Positions 1 to 10,270 of a DNA stretch of 64,000 nt are shown one piece after another (position 1 is the first letter of the stretch; every line of letters starts with the position of its first letter). The position numbers and the translations under genes are program-made. The notes below the pieces were generated by a model. That model was given only the letters and a program-made list of their open reading frames with translations. It had not been told where the DNA came from and searched no databases. Source of the DNA: an uncultured Bryobacterales bacterium (GTDB taxonomy: Bacteria > Acidobacteriota > Terriglobia > Bryobacterales > UBA6623); contig OY282420.1 in the NCBI GenBank assembly GCA_958295955.1, positions 914,236 through 978,235 on the forward strand, given 5' to 3'.

Positions 1-2
1 AT

Positions 3-437
3 ATCCGCGCCGCGGTTTTCCCCGCCGGCCTGGCGGCATTCCTGGCGTCAATCCCGTTTGCCGCTTTCCTCTGTTTCGTCTGGTACCCGCTGGCCGGATT
101 TCTGACCGTTTTCGGCTTGCGGCGGCGCACCGGCGCAACCCCGCCCCCCGCGAAAGGGGCCGGACTCGGCGCCTTGACGGGACTGCTGAGTTTCGTCATC
201 TCGCTGATTATCCAAGCTCTGAGCCTGCTCATGGCCGGACAGGATGAAATTATGGAAGTGTTGAAACAGCAGGCGGGGCAGTTCGGCGGCGGCGAAGAGA
301 TCGCGAAATTGTTGGAAAACCCCGCTCTGCTGGCCGCGGCCCTGATCTTCGGCCTCGCAGTCCAGTGCGTCGTCTCAGTGGGATTCTGCGCGGTCGGCGG
401 CGCTCTTGCGGCAAAAGTCCTTGAAGACGACAACTGA
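3..437 (+). CDS. Integral membrane protein, 5' end outside window
   Basis: The reading frame is open from the window edge to the TGA at 435, giving about 144 visible residues, so the true start lies upstream. Three hydrophobic stretches are seen: visible residues about 6-39, 50-75 and 110-138. A short charged segment (KQQAGQFGGGEEIAKLLE) lies between the second and third. This suggests a small multi-pass inner-membrane protein of unknown function. I recognise no family signature. It ends 53 bp before the MerR-TPR gene, which has its own promoter-like element, so the two need not be co-transcribed. Confidence 0.7.
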   Translation: MRAAVFPAGLAAFLASIPFAAFLCFVWYPLAGFLTVFGLRRRTGATPPPAKGAGLGALTGLLSFVISLIIQALSLLMAGQDEIMEVLKQQAGQFGGGEEIAKLLENPALLAAALIFGLAVQCVVSVGFCAVGGALAAKVLEDDN

Positions 438-478
438 CCCCGCGGCGCCCGCCTTCTTTCACGCGCGGCATGGACTGC

Positions 479-484
479 TAAAAT
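479..484 (+). promoter_or_regulatory. -10 element TAAAAT, near-leaderless
   Basis: TGC-TAAAAT ends 6 nt before the GTG at 491, so transcription would start at or next to the start codon. No clear -35 hexamer is visible. Confidence 0.5.
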
Positions 485-490
485 TTCCGC

Positions 491-1426
491 GTGGAATCGA
501 AGACGGCGTATTCGCGCGCCGAAGTGCGCCGCATCCTCAAGATCAACGAGAACCGCTTGCGCGCCTGGGAGCGGGCAGGGCTCTGTGCGCCGCAAGGGCA
601 ATTCGAGTTCGTCGATCTCATCGCGCTGAAGACTCTTCAGAAGCTGCGTGAAAACCGCATCCCGACCGAACGCATCGAGCAGGCGCTCCGCTCGCTGCGC
701 GAAAAACTCTCGGGCATCGACCGGCCGCTCTGGGAGTTGAAGATCGTCTCGGACGGCAGAAAGGTAGCCGTCCTGCTTCCGGGCGGCAAGATGGAAGCGC
801 TGACGGGCCAGATGCTTTTCGATTTCGAGGTCTCGCACCTACGTTCCGTAGCCACCTTCGAAGCTCCCGGGCAAGCCGCGAGCTCCCCCCGGCTTCTGGA
901 AGCGACTGAATCCTGGTTTCAACGGGGTCTCGAGCGCGAAGAGCAAGGCGAGCCGCCCGAGGCGATCCTCGAAGCCTACGGCAAGGCTCTGGAGTTGAAC
1001 CCCGACGCCGCCGGCGCGTGGATCAACATCGGCACCGTGCATTACCGCGAAGGCGACCTCCACGAGGCTGAATACAGCTACCGCCAAGCGCTCAAGGCGT
1101 TCCCCGACTACGCGCTGGCGCATTTCAACCTGGGCAACGTCTGCGAGGAAACGGGCAGGCTCGAGGAAGCGGTGGAGCACTACAGCGCGGCGATCTCGTT
1201 GGACGACGCCTACGCCGACGCCCATTACAACCTGGCCCTTGCGCAAGAACGGCTGGAGCGGCCGATGGACGCCGCGAAGCACTGGCGGCGCTATCTCAAG
1301 CTCGACCCCGCAAGCCCCTGGTCGGCCGTCGCCCGCCGGGCATTGGACGCGCTGCTGCACGTCACGGAAGGCGGCGCAACGGGACCGGGGTCCGGAGCGC
1401 CCCGCTCCATTCATCTCGGCAGCTAA
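491..1426 (+). CDS. MerR-type HTH protein fused to TPR repeats
   Basis: This 311-residue protein starts with GTG. Residues about 7-72 look like a MerR winged helix: YSRAEVRRILKI, then RLRAWERAGL, then an FVDLIALKTLQKL helix. A linker follows to about residue 130, then about four TPR units at 140-275 with typical spacing (AWINIGTVHYREGDLHEAE, AHFNLGNVCEETGRLEEA, AHYNLALAQERLERPMDA). It is probably a cytoplasmic regulator whose TPR half binds a partner. Ordinary MerR proteins carry a short effector domain or coiled coil instead. The start is chosen because the HTH begins there and a -10-like TAAAAT sits 6 nt upstream. Effector and targets are unknown. Confidence 0.85.
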   Translation: MESKTAYSRAEVRRILKINENRLRAWERAGLCAPQGQFEFVDLIALKTLQKLRENRIPTERIEQALRSLREKLSGIDRPLWELKIVSDGRKVAVLLPGGKMEALTGQMLFDFEVSHLRSVATFEAPGQAASSPRLLEATESWFQRGLEREEQGEPPEAILEAYGKALELNPDAAGAWINIGTVHYREGDLHEAEYSYRQALKAFPDYALAHFNLGNVCEETGRLEEAVEHYSAAISLDDAYADAHYNLALAQERLERPMDAAKHWRRYLKLDPASPWSAVARRALDALLHVTEGGATGPGSGAPRSIHLGS

Positions 1427-1592
1427 ACGCCCCGCGCCGCGTCCACGCCGTCGATGCCTGGGGCGCGGGCGCCGGGGCCGGGCCGAACAGCCCGAGAAGT
1501 TCTTCCACGGCTCAACCGCGCGCCGACCACGACCGCAAGGCGCCGGAGCAGCACGGTCTGCGGCCCCCGGCGACCTTTTGCTCTCGGCGAAT

Positions 1593-1742
1593 CTACTCGT
1601 AGTTCCCGTCTCTGTCGCGCGTTTTGCGTTCCTGCCGCGAGACCTCGCGCTTGTCCTTCATCGGCCCCGCTGCGGATCGCTTCGCCGCCTTCGCAGTCAG
1701 GTTGCGCTTCTTCGGCGCAGCTTTCCTCAATCGCTTGGCCAT
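1593..1742 (-). CDS. Possible 49-residue Lys/Arg-rich small protein
   Basis: This short frame begins ATG at 1742 and encodes a very basic protein (MAKRLRKAAPKKRNLTAKAA, then more K/R). It faces away from the HAD gene, 24 bp apart, and is the only coding candidate in the 340-bp gap 1427-1766. The composition resembles small nucleic-acid-binding proteins, but no clear ribosome-binding site is visible and no family is recognised. The rest of the gap shows nothing else I can name. Confidence 0.3.
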   Translation of the reverse strand: MAKRLRKAAPKKRNLTAKAAKRSAAGPMKDKREVSRQERKTRDRDGNYE

Positions 1743-1753
1743 TACCGGTTCGC

Positions 1754-1759
1754 TACCAT
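1754..1759 (+). promoter_or_regulatory. -10 element TACCAT, near-leaderless
   Basis: CGC-TACCAT ends 7 nt before the ATG at 1767, which would give an mRNA starting at or very near the start codon. Confidence 0.4.
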
Positions 1760-1766
1760 CGGCTGT

Positions 1767-2468
1767 ATGGACCACCCGTTGCAACGCGTGCATACCCTGA
1801 CGTTCGACCTCTTCGGCACCGTATTGGATCTGACCGGCGGCATCGTTCCCGTCGTCAGAGATTACCTCGCCGCCAAAAACTCTACTGCCGACCCCGAACG
1901 GTTCTGGGTCGATTGGAGATCCCGCCAGCGCCTCGAACAGCACCAGGACACCATTCTCATGCTAGGACACGGCGGCTACGTCGAAGCAGCCCGCCGCGCG
2001 CTGCTGTTCACCCTGCGGCGCTACGGCGTGGAGTTCGACGCGGGCGAGCCGGAGGAAATCGTGACTGTTTTCGAGTCTCTGCAGCCCTTCGAAGACGCCC
2101 GTATCGGCCTGCGGCGCCTCAGCGGGCGATACAAGCTCGTCGCCCTGTCGAACGGCAACCAATGGCTCATCGACCACTTGACCACAAACAATATCGGCGC
2201 GCCGTTCGACGGCTGCCTTTCGGTCGAACGGGTCGGACGCTTCAAGCCGCACCCGTCGGTTTACCGCATGGCCGCGGCCGAGATCGCCTGCGATCCGGGC
2301 GAAATCATGATGGTTGCAGCGCATTCGTTCGACATCCTCGGCGCGCGCGCCTGCGGCTTCCGGGGGGCGTTCGTCAACCGCTACCGGCTGCCTTACGAGG
2401 AATCGAAGCTGCAACCCGATCTCGTGACGGACGACTTCGTGCAACTGGCCACAGCCCTCGGCACATGA
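1767..2468 (+). CDS. HAD-superfamily hydrolase (haloacid dehalogenase type II-like)
   Basis: 233 residues. The HAD motifs appear in order: FDLFGTVLDL with the nucleophile Asp near the N-terminus, LVALSNGNQ (motif II), FKPHPSVY with the Lys (motif III) and VAAHSFDILGARACGF (motif IV). The cap between motifs I and II and the AHSFD version of motif IV fit the 2-haloacid dehalogenase subfamily. The family removes halide from 2-haloacids or phosphate from small phosphoesters, and the substrate cannot be told here. The frame is open upstream to 1239, but that part is antisense-like shadow; ATG 1767 lies just before motif I and just after a -10-like element. Confidence 0.85.
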   Translation: MDHPLQRVHTLTFDLFGTVLDLTGGIVPVVRDYLAAKNSTADPERFWVDWRSRQRLEQHQDTILMLGHGGYVEAARRALLFTLRRYGVEFDAGEPEEIVTVFESLQPFEDARIGLRRLSGRYKLVALSNGNQWLIDHLTTNNIGAPFDGCLSVERVGRFKPHPSVYRMAAAEIACDPGEIMMVAAHSFDILGARACGFRGAFVNRYRLPYEESKLQPDLVTDDFVQLATALGT

Positions 2469-2500
2469 CGATACCGGCTTCGGCCGCGCCTCGAAAACCA

Positions 2501-2506
2501 TACAAT
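2501..2506 (+). promoter_or_regulatory. -10 element TACAAT
   Basis: TACAAT ends 24 nt before the ATG at 2531, predicting a leader of about 17 nt. Confidence 0.4.
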
Positions 2507-2530
2507 AGTTTCCTGTAGAGAACCGGCGTC

Positions 2531-5227
2531 ATGCAAAAAATTCTTTCCCTGCTCGTTTGTCTCGCAGCCGCGGCGGGGGCCGCTCCCGACCCGGTGGATA
2601 TTGCCAAGATGCCGCCCGCGGTCGAACGTGAAATCGACTTCCTCAAGGATGTCGATCCGATCTTCAAGCAGCGCTGCTACACGTGCCACGGCGACGACGT
2701 CGTGATGAACGGCTACAGCCTCTGGCGCAAGAAAGACGCGGTGCGCGGAGGCTACTCCGGCACGCCCGCGATCGTCGACCGCGACAGCGCCGCAAGCCGC
2801 TTGATCCATATTGTCGCCGGACTCGAAGAAAACCTGATCATGCCCCCCGCCGGCGGCCGGCTTTCCGCCGAGGAGATCGGCGTGCTGCGCGCCTGGATCG
2901 ACCAGGGAACGCCGTTCGCCGCGGAGCGTTTCGACGACAGCACCAGGAAAGACGAGCAGCCCTGGCTGCACATGGACTACGGCCCGGTAATCTCCGCCGC
3001 CGTCACCGTCCGCGAACCCGAAGATCCGCGCGCCGACAAAGGCCCCGGCGACAACATCAGCTATAAGGCCCACGCCATCCTGCTGGACGACAAGCGCGAA
3101 TCGGGAGTGATTTTCGACACCGAGTTGCTGCGCATGGCGGCCGGCTGGACGAACGGCCCGCTGGTTCTGACCGGCACCGTTTACGACTGGAAGCACGGCC
3201 CGCACCCCTACCTTGCCGCGGCGCCGGCATTCGAGACGCCGACGGCTCCGGGCTGGGCCCGCGACGGCAGCTTCGTCGACCCGCGCGCCGCCGGCTTCGG
3301 CCCGCTGCCGGCCGACTGGGCCCGGTACCGCGGCCTCTACAGATACGGCGACAAGGTCGTCTTGAGCTACACCGTCGGCAAGGCGAACGTGCTCGAGCTG
3401 CCGGGGATCAGCCGCGATTGGGGCCTCGATCTGCTGAGCCGCACCATCGAGATCGGGCCTACCGCCGAACCGCTGCTGCTGGCGGTCGCCGGCGCCGGAG
3501 ATGCCGCGGCCGTCCAGCTTTCGATCAAGAAGATGACGGCGGGCAAGGGCGCGGCGGTAGAGCACGTCGTTCATCTGGAAACGGCGCCGGGCGAGGGCAC
3601 GGCCGTCGGCGTCGTCGGCATCGGCAAGAAAGCGAAATGGGATCTTTCCGCCAAAGGCCGGGTCCGCCTGCGCATCCCGGCCTCGAACGACGAGCAGCGT
3701 TTCACGATCTACTGCGGCGCAATCGGCCGCGACCGCATGGGCGCCTTCGCCGGCGCCCTACGCAACGCTCCCCGCGCCGAGCGCCTGGAACCCTACACCC
3801 GAGGCGGCCCCGCCCGCTACCGCAAGACGGTCAAGACCAAGGGCAAGCTCGGCGCCGATTCCGGTCCGTGGGCCGTGGACGAGATCGCGCTGCCGTTCGA
3901 AAACCCGTGGAAATCGTGGTTCCGGCCGGGAGATTTCGACTTCTTCGACGACGACCGCGCCGCGGTGACAACCTGGTCGGGCGATGTCTGGATCGTCGAC
4001 GGCATCGACGAAGACCTCGACGAACTGACGTGGCGGCGCTTCGCCGCGGGCCTCCATCAGCCGCAGGGCGTCGAAGTGGTCGATGGAAAAGTCTATGTCC
4101 TGGACCGCAACCAGATCACCATCCTGCACGACCTCAACAACGACGGCGAGGCCGATTTCTACGAAAACTTCAACAACGATTTCCACGCCACGCACCATTT
4201 CCACGAGTTCACGCTCGATCTCGACCGCGGCGCGGACGGCAATTTCTACTTCGCCAAGGCGGCGCGCCACGCCTTGCCCTCGAAAGTCGATCACCACGGC
4301 ACGATCATGAAACTTGACCCCGAGGGCAAAAACCTGGAAGTGGTTTGCCGCGGCTTCCGCGTCCCCAACGGCGTGGCGGTCGGCCCCAACGGCGAAATTA
4401 CGACATCGGATCAGGAGGGCCATTGGATTCCTTCGACGCGCGTCAACTTCTGTTCCCCGGGCAGCTTCCACGGCTACATGTGGGGCGGCGGCATCGACGC
4501 CGGACGCAAGGACTACGACGACCCGATCGCCTGGCTGCCGATTTCGGTGGACAACTCCGGCGCCGGTCAAGCCTGGGTGGATAACGACCGCTGGGGACCC
4601 TTCAAGGGCTACCTGGTTCACTCGACCTTCGGCCGCGGCAAAATCTTTCTGATGCTGATGGAAAAGATCGACGGCAAAATTCAAGGCGGCGCGGTGGAAA
4701 TGCCCGTGGACTACGACACCGGTCTGATGCGTCCCGACTTCCGCCCGAAAGACGGCAACCTGTACCTCGCCGGCCTCTACGGCTGGGGCACGAAACGCAA
4801 GGCGGTCGGCGGTTTCTTCCGCACCCGCTACACCGGCAAGCCCGTGCTGCTGCCGAGCGAGTTGCACGTCAGCCGCAAGGGCATCGACGTGACGTTCCTG
4901 CACGAGTTGGACCGCGAGTCCGCCGAAGATATCGGCAACTATCGGGTTCGCCGCTGGAATTACAAATGGCTCAGCCGCTACGGCTCCGACCTGTGGAAGC
5001 TCGACGGCGAGCAGGGAACCGAGACGATGACCGTTCGCTCGGTAAAACTTCTGCCCGACGGCAAAACCGTGCGCATCGCGGTCGACGACCTGCGCGAAGT
5101 GATGCAGATGCAAACGCAAATCGACATCCGCACGAAAACGGGCGCCGCGGTCCAGACCGAGATCAGCCACTCGATCAACGTTTTGCCCGACGAGCCGGGG
5201 GCAAGCTTTACGGTCGATTACGAATGA
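2531..5227 (+). CDS. Secreted PSCyt-type cytochrome c fused to a beta-propeller
   Basis: 898 residues. A signal peptide (about 1-18) is followed by a small cytochrome c module with heme motif C49-Y-T-C52-H53 and the probable axial Met104 (NLIMPPAGG). This resembles the planctomycete-type cytochrome C domain. A middle region of about 300 residues resembles the DUF6797 class. Residues about 450-800 look like a six-bladed NHL/sorbosone-dehydrogenase-like propeller (FRVPNGVAVGPNGEI, GNLYLAGLYGWG). It probably acts in the periplasm in oxidation of a sugar-like or organic substrate, with electrons passing through the heme. The substrate is unknown. The next gene is a secreted esterase, which suggests organic-polymer breakdown. 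Confidence 0.8.
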   Translation: MQKILSLLVCLAAAAGAAPDPVDIAKMPPAVEREIDFLKDVDPIFKQRCYTCHGDDVVMNGYSLWRKKDAVRGGYSGTPAIVDRDSAASRLIHIVAGLEENLIMPPAGGRLSAEEIGVLRAWIDQGTPFAAERFDDSTRKDEQPWLHMDYGPVISAAVTVREPEDPRADKGPGDNISYKAHAILLDDKRESGVIFDTELLRMAAGWTNGPLVLTGTVYDWKHGPHPYLAAAPAFETPTAPGWARDGSFVDPRAAGFGPLPADWARYRGLYRYGDKVVLSYTVGKANVLELPGISRDWGLDLLSRTIEIGPTAEPLLLAVAGAGDAAAVQLSIKKMTAGKGAAVEHVVHLETAPGEGTAVGVVGIGKKAKWDLSAKGRVRLRIPASNDEQRFTIYCGAIGRDRMGAFAGALRNAPRAERLEPYTRGGPARYRKTVKTKGKLGADSGPWAVDEIALPFENPWKSWFRPGDFDFFDDDRAAVTTWSGDVWIVDGIDEDLDELTWRRFAAGLHQPQGVEVVDGKVYVLDRNQITILHDLNNDGEADFYENFNNDFHATHHFHEFTLDLDRGADGNFYFAKAARHALPSKVDHHGTIMKLDPEGKNLEVVCRGFRVPNGVAVGPNGEITTSDQEGHWIPSTRVNFCSPGSFHGYMWGGGIDAGRKDYDDPIAWLPISVDNSGAGQAWVDNDRWGPFKGYLVHSTFGRGKIFLMLMEKIDGKIQGGAVEMPVDYDTGLMRPDFRPKDGNLYLAGLYGWGTKRKAVGGFFRTRYTGKPVLLPSELHVSRKGIDVTFLHELDRESAEDIGNYRVRRWNYKWLSRYGSDLWKLDGEQGTETMTVRSVKLLPDGKTVRIAVDDLREVMQMQTQIDIRTKTGAAVQTEISHSINVLPDEPGASFTVDYE

Positions 5228-5258
5228 CCGGCGCCGCATCGAAAGCGCGGCCGGCTGC

Positions 5259-5264
5259 TAAACT
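5259..5264 (+). promoter_or_regulatory. -10 element TAAACT, near-leaderless
   Basis: TGC-TAAACT ends 8 nt before the ATG at 5273; initiation would fall within a few nt of the start codon. Confidence 0.5.
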
Positions 5265-5272
5265 CTTTAGCG

Positions 5273-6157
5273 ATGAAACATCGAATCCTCGCCGCCCTTG
5301 CAGCCGCATGCATCGGCGGCAGCGGCCTGCTGCCCGCCCAAAACCGCGACTTCAAGCCCGACAAAGAGATCGTCTTCAAGCAATTCGAGAAAGACCCGCT
5401 GGAGCTCAACATTTTCCTTCCGGAAGGTTGGAGCGCCGGCGACAAGCGCGCGGCGATCGTCTTCTTTTTCGGCGGCGGCTGGGTAGGCGGCTCTCCGGCG
5501 CAGTTTTACCCGCACAGCCGTTATTTTTCGTCGCGGGGGATGGTCGCGGTCAGCGCGCAGTACCGCACGCGAAGCAGCCACGGGACCTCGCCTTTTGAGT
5601 GCATCGCCGACGGCAAGTCGGCGATCCGCTGGATCCGCCAACACGCCGGCGAGTTGGGCATCGACCCGAACCGGGTTGCCGCGGGCGGCGGGTCTGCCGG
5701 CGGCCACGTCGCGGCGGCCGCGGGAGTGCTCGACGGCCTCGACGAAGAGGGAGAAGACCTCGCGGTCAGTTCCATGCCCAATGCCTTGGCGCTCTTCAAT
5801 CCCGTGATCGACACGACGGAGAAGGGTTACGGCGCGGAAAAACTCGGCAGCCGGTCGGTCGAGGCTTCTCCGGCGCACCATGTCCGCCCCGGCCTGCCGC
5901 CGGCGATCGTTTTTCATGGAACGGCCGACTCCACCGTACCCTACGAGAACGTCGAGCGCTTCGCCGCCGCCATGAAAAAGGCCGGCAACCGCTGCGAGTT
6001 GATCCCCTTCGCAGGCCGCCCGCACGGTTTCTTCAATTACTCGCGGAGCCGTATCTCGTACACCGGCGCGGTCTGGCATGCCGACCGTTTCCTGGCCTCG
6101 CTCGGCTACCTCGACGGCGAACCCACCGTCGGCCGGCCCGGCGATCCGACCTGGTAA
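5273..6157 (+). CDS. Secreted alpha/beta hydrolase (esterase/acetylxylan-esterase-like)
   Basis: 294 residues with a signal peptide of about 22 residues ending at LLPAQ. The alpha/beta-hydrolase features are clear: an oxyanion-hole FFGGGW at 65-70, the nucleophile Ser141 in GGGSAGGH, and likely Asp219 (HGTADSTVP) and His251 (RPHGFF). This arrangement matches the BD-FAE/acetylxylan esterase-like family, which removes acyl groups from polysaccharides or small esters. It is probably periplasmic or extracellular. It follows the cytochrome-propeller gene by 45 bp but carries its own promoter-like element. The substrate is inferred only at family level. Confidence 0.85.
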   Translation: MKHRILAALAAACIGGSGLLPAQNRDFKPDKEIVFKQFEKDPLELNIFLPEGWSAGDKRAAIVFFFGGGWVGGSPAQFYPHSRYFSSRGMVAVSAQYRTRSSHGTSPFECIADGKSAIRWIRQHAGELGIDPNRVAAGGGSAGGHVAAAAGVLDGLDEEGEDLAVSSMPNALALFNPVIDTTEKGYGAEKLGSRSVEASPAHHVRPGLPPAIVFHGTADSTVPYENVERFAAAMKKAGNRCELIPFAGRPHGFFNYSRSRISYTGAVWHADRFLASLGYLDGEPTVGRPGDPTW

Positions 6158-6165
6158 CGCCGGCG

Positions 6166-6630
6166 CTATTTCGTCAGTAAAGGGACGCCCTTCGATTTCA
6201 GCAACAGCCGGCGGCCGAGCTTGAGCAGCGGATAGCCCATCCGGGCGGCGCCGTAGAAGCCGAACAGCAGGCGGTTGGCAATGCCGAAAACGCTGCGGTT
6301 CGCAGACAGCAGCGCCAGCGCATGCAGCGCGCCGCTGCCGAAATAGTAGCGCCCGTCCAGCTTCAACGCCATGCCCTCGTTCAAGTCGTAAGGCAGGCTG
6401 CGGAGCTCCTCGACCAGCGGGCCGCCTTCGCGGGCATTGACGAGAACGAATTCGCCGACGGCGCTGCCGACGTCGAGATAGCGCGCATAGTTCTTGCAGA
6501 GAGGGCATTCGCCGTCGTAAATCAGCCAAGCCTGCTCCGCGCCCCGCAGCGCGCGCCCGGAGGCGGCCCGGCGGCGAAAAGGAATGACGAACGGCGGCAA
6601 GGAGCGCATGTTGAAACCGTCTTCAAACAT
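6166..6630 (-). CDS. DCC-family thiol-disulfide oxidoreductase-like protein (DUF393)
   Basis: 154 residues. The motif YDGECPLC at 38-45, with Cys42 and Cys45, is the hallmark of the DCC (DUF393) family, whose members are predicted thiol-disulfide oxidoreductases. The C-terminal half is rich in hydrophobic residues (ALLSANRSVFGIANRLLFGFYGAARMGYPLL), as in other members. It is convergent with the esterase gene, 8 bp apart. The start is uncertain: ATG 6630 gives the longest frame, but a TTTAAT -10 candidate at 6633-6638 would favour the ATG at 6609. Confidence 0.75.
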   Translation of the reverse strand: MFEDGFNMRSLPPFVIPFRRRAASGRALRGAEQAWLIYDGECPLCKNYARYLDVGSAVGEFVLVNAREGGPLVEELRSLPYDLNEGMALKLDGRYYFGSGALHALALLSANRSVFGIANRLLFGFYGAARMGYPLLKLGRRLLLKSKGVPLLTK

Positions 6631-6740
6631 ACATTAAAAGGCGTTCCAAGGGAGTTTGAAAGCGCTTGAACCGCCGCCGGCGGCGGCGATTGCGCCAAGC
6701 GGTCTTCAGGCCGCGCGCATACGCACTCGCGGCGTTGGGC

Positions 6741-6746
6741 TATGAT
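6741..6746 (+). promoter_or_regulatory. -10 element TATGAT, near-leaderless
   Basis: GGC-TATGAT ends 6 nt before the ATG at 6753, the chosen start of the amidohydrolase. Confidence 0.5.
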
Positions 6747-6752
6747 GCGCGC

Positions 6753-8519
6753 ATGATCTTGCTCTGCGAACGATACCGCCGGCGCCTGCCGGTATTGGCG
6801 GCGGCGCTGCTTTTGCCGGCCGCCGGCCCGGCAACGGCCCAGCACGCCCCGCCGCGGCGCGAGATTCCCGCCGGTCCGGCGGACGCTATCTACTACAACG
6901 GCAAAATCGTCACGATGTGGGCCGAGCGCCCCGTCGTGGAGTCGATGACGGTCGCCGGCGGGCGCATCCTGGACGTCGGCACGACACAAGTCACGGGCAG
7001 AAAAACCGGCCCCCGCACGCGGCAGATCGACCTGCAGGGGAAAACGGTCGTCCCCGGACTCATCGACAGCCACGTGCATCCGATCGGCGCGGCGCTCGCC
7101 GAAAGCGGCGGCGAGCTCCCGACCATGCGCAATTTCGCGGATTTGCAGGCGCACGTCGAGCGGAAACTGAAGACGACCGCAGGCATGATCGTCGTGCCCA
7201 AGGTTTACTCCACCCGTCTGGCCGAGCGGCGCTACCCGACCCGCGGGGAGATCGACTCGTACTCGGGCGGGCGGGCGGTGATGTTCGACAACGGCTACAC
7301 GGCGGCGCTCAATTCCGCGGCGCTGCGGGCGGCGGGCGTCTCGGCGCAAACGCCCGACCCCGAAAACGGAAAGGTCATTCGCAACCGGGACGGCGAACCC
7401 ACCGGCCTGATTATCGGCGCGCGCCAACTGGTTGCAGGGTTGTCGGCAGTCGCACGGCACACCCACGCCGACCGCGTCAGAGCGCTGCGCGCAATGCAAA
7501 AGGCATACAACCGGGTCGGCCTCACCAGCATCATCGACCGCAGCCAGAACGCCGACGGCCTGCGCGCCTACCAGACCTTGTGGAGAGACGGCGAGCTTAC
7601 CGTCCGCAGCTACGTCACGCGCACCGTCAACGCCGAGCAGCCTCTCGCCGACGCGCTCGCCGACATTCGCAATATCGGTCCGGTTACCGGCTTCGGCGAC
7701 GACCGCTTGCGCATCGGATCGCTCAAGATTTTCCTGGACGGGGGCATCCTGCTCGGTACGGCGTACCTGCGCAGCCCCTATGGCGAGCACACCGGCGTTT
7801 ACGGCTACAGCGATCCCGACTACCGGGGCGTCCTGCGCGTTCCACCCGAAAAGATCGCGGCGATCGTCGAGCTCGCCGCCGAGCGCGGCTGGCAGATGAC
7901 GGCCCACACCACCGGAGGCGGCTCGACCGACGCGCTGCTCACGGCCTACGAAACCGTCAACCGCAAGCACCCGCTGAAAGACCGCCGCTTCACCATGACC
8001 CACGCCAACTTCCCCAACGGAGAAGCGATCCGGCGCGCCAAGGCTCTGGGCGTCGTGCTGGATATGCAGCCCGCCTGGCACCATTACGACGGCCCGGCGC
8101 TGTCGCAAGTCCTCGGCCCCGAACGCATGGCGTTCTTTCACCCTTACAAGTCGCTCTTCGACGCCGGGATCGTCGTTGCCGGAGGTTCCGACCACATGGT
8201 CAAGTTCGATTCCCGCGAAGCCATCAATCCCTACAACCCGTTCTTCGGCATGTGGATGGCCGTTACCCGCAGAGCGGCCGACGGCGCGGTGTACAACCCC
8301 GAACAAAAGATCACGCGGGAACAGGCGCTGAGCATGTGGACCCTTAACGCGGCCTATCTCTCTTTCGACGAAGACGTCAAGGGCTCGCTCGAGCCCGGCA
8401 AGTACGCCGACTTCGCCGTTATCGACCGTGACATCCTGACTTGCCCCGAAGACGAAATCCGCGCAATCGAGGTGTTGGAAACCGTGCTGGGCGGGGAGAC
8501 CGCGTACCGGCGGCAATAA
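6753..8519 (+). CDS. Exported amidohydrolase (Amidohydro_3/YtcJ-like)
   Basis: 588 residues. A cleavable signal peptide ends near PATAQ30. The metal-dependent amidohydrolase core includes PGLIDSHVHP (His107, His109), TMTHANF, and a late VAGGSDHM segment with the catalytic Asp, followed by a C-terminal SLEPGKYADFAVID strand typical of Amidohydro_3. The family hydrolyses amide or other C-N bonds with one or two metal ions, and exported members are common in this phylum. The longer frame from 6666 would add 29 Arg-rich residues before the signal peptide, so ATG 6753 is preferred; the TATGAT just upstream agrees. The substrate is unknown. Confidence 0.85.
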   Translation: MILLCERYRRRLPVLAAALLLPAAGPATAQHAPPRREIPAGPADAIYYNGKIVTMWAERPVVESMTVAGGRILDVGTTQVTGRKTGPRTRQIDLQGKTVVPGLIDSHVHPIGAALAESGGELPTMRNFADLQAHVERKLKTTAGMIVVPKVYSTRLAERRYPTRGEIDSYSGGRAVMFDNGYTAALNSAALRAAGVSAQTPDPENGKVIRNRDGEPTGLIIGARQLVAGLSAVARHTHADRVRALRAMQKAYNRVGLTSIIDRSQNADGLRAYQTLWRDGELTVRSYVTRTVNAEQPLADALADIRNIGPVTGFGDDRLRIGSLKIFLDGGILLGTAYLRSPYGEHTGVYGYSDPDYRGVLRVPPEKIAAIVELAAERGWQMTAHTTGGGSTDALLTAYETVNRKHPLKDRRFTMTHANFPNGEAIRRAKALGVVLDMQPAWHHYDGPALSQVLGPERMAFFHPYKSLFDAGIVVAGGSDHMVKFDSREAINPYNPFFGMWMAVTRRAADGAVYNPEQKITREQALSMWTLNAAYLSFDEDVKGSLEPGKYADFAVIDRDILTCPEDEIRAIEVLETVLGGETAYRRQ

Positions 8520-8724
8520 GCCGCTGCGCGCGGTCGATTTTTCGCCGGGCGAGGCCGCTTGCGCGGTGAAAAGCCGCATCTCGGCGAGAGTGCGCAAAGA
8601 CTTCGCCGGGCAGGGCGGCCAAGCCCGCCGAGCCGCCCGGAACCGCGGCGCCGAGTTCTGCGGACGCCCGGCCTGCCGCAAGGCGTCAAAGAGCATCCTG
8701 CCGTCAGCGCCCGACGTTAGCCGC
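8520..8724. other. Convergent intergenic spacer, no gene seen
   Basis: 205 bp between the stops of the amidohydrolase and thiC. It is GC-rich with no convincing frame, hairpin plus T-run, or RNA gene. Confidence 0.5.
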
Positions 8725-10164
<1,440 letters not shown>

Positions 10165-10190
10165 TTATTATCTCACTACGCCACCATACG

Positions 10191-10196
10191 ATTCTA
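10191..10196 (-). promoter_or_regulatory. -10 candidate TAGAAT for thiC
   Basis: On the minus strand TAGAAT lies 65 nt before the thiC ATG. It is the best A/T-rich hexamer in the 145-bp divergent gap. Confidence 0.3.
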
Positions 10197-10270
10197 ACCG
10201 ACACGCGCCGGCAGTCCGCCGCAGTTGAACTTTAACTTGAAATGCGCGATGCTATTGGGCTTCCCCTGTC

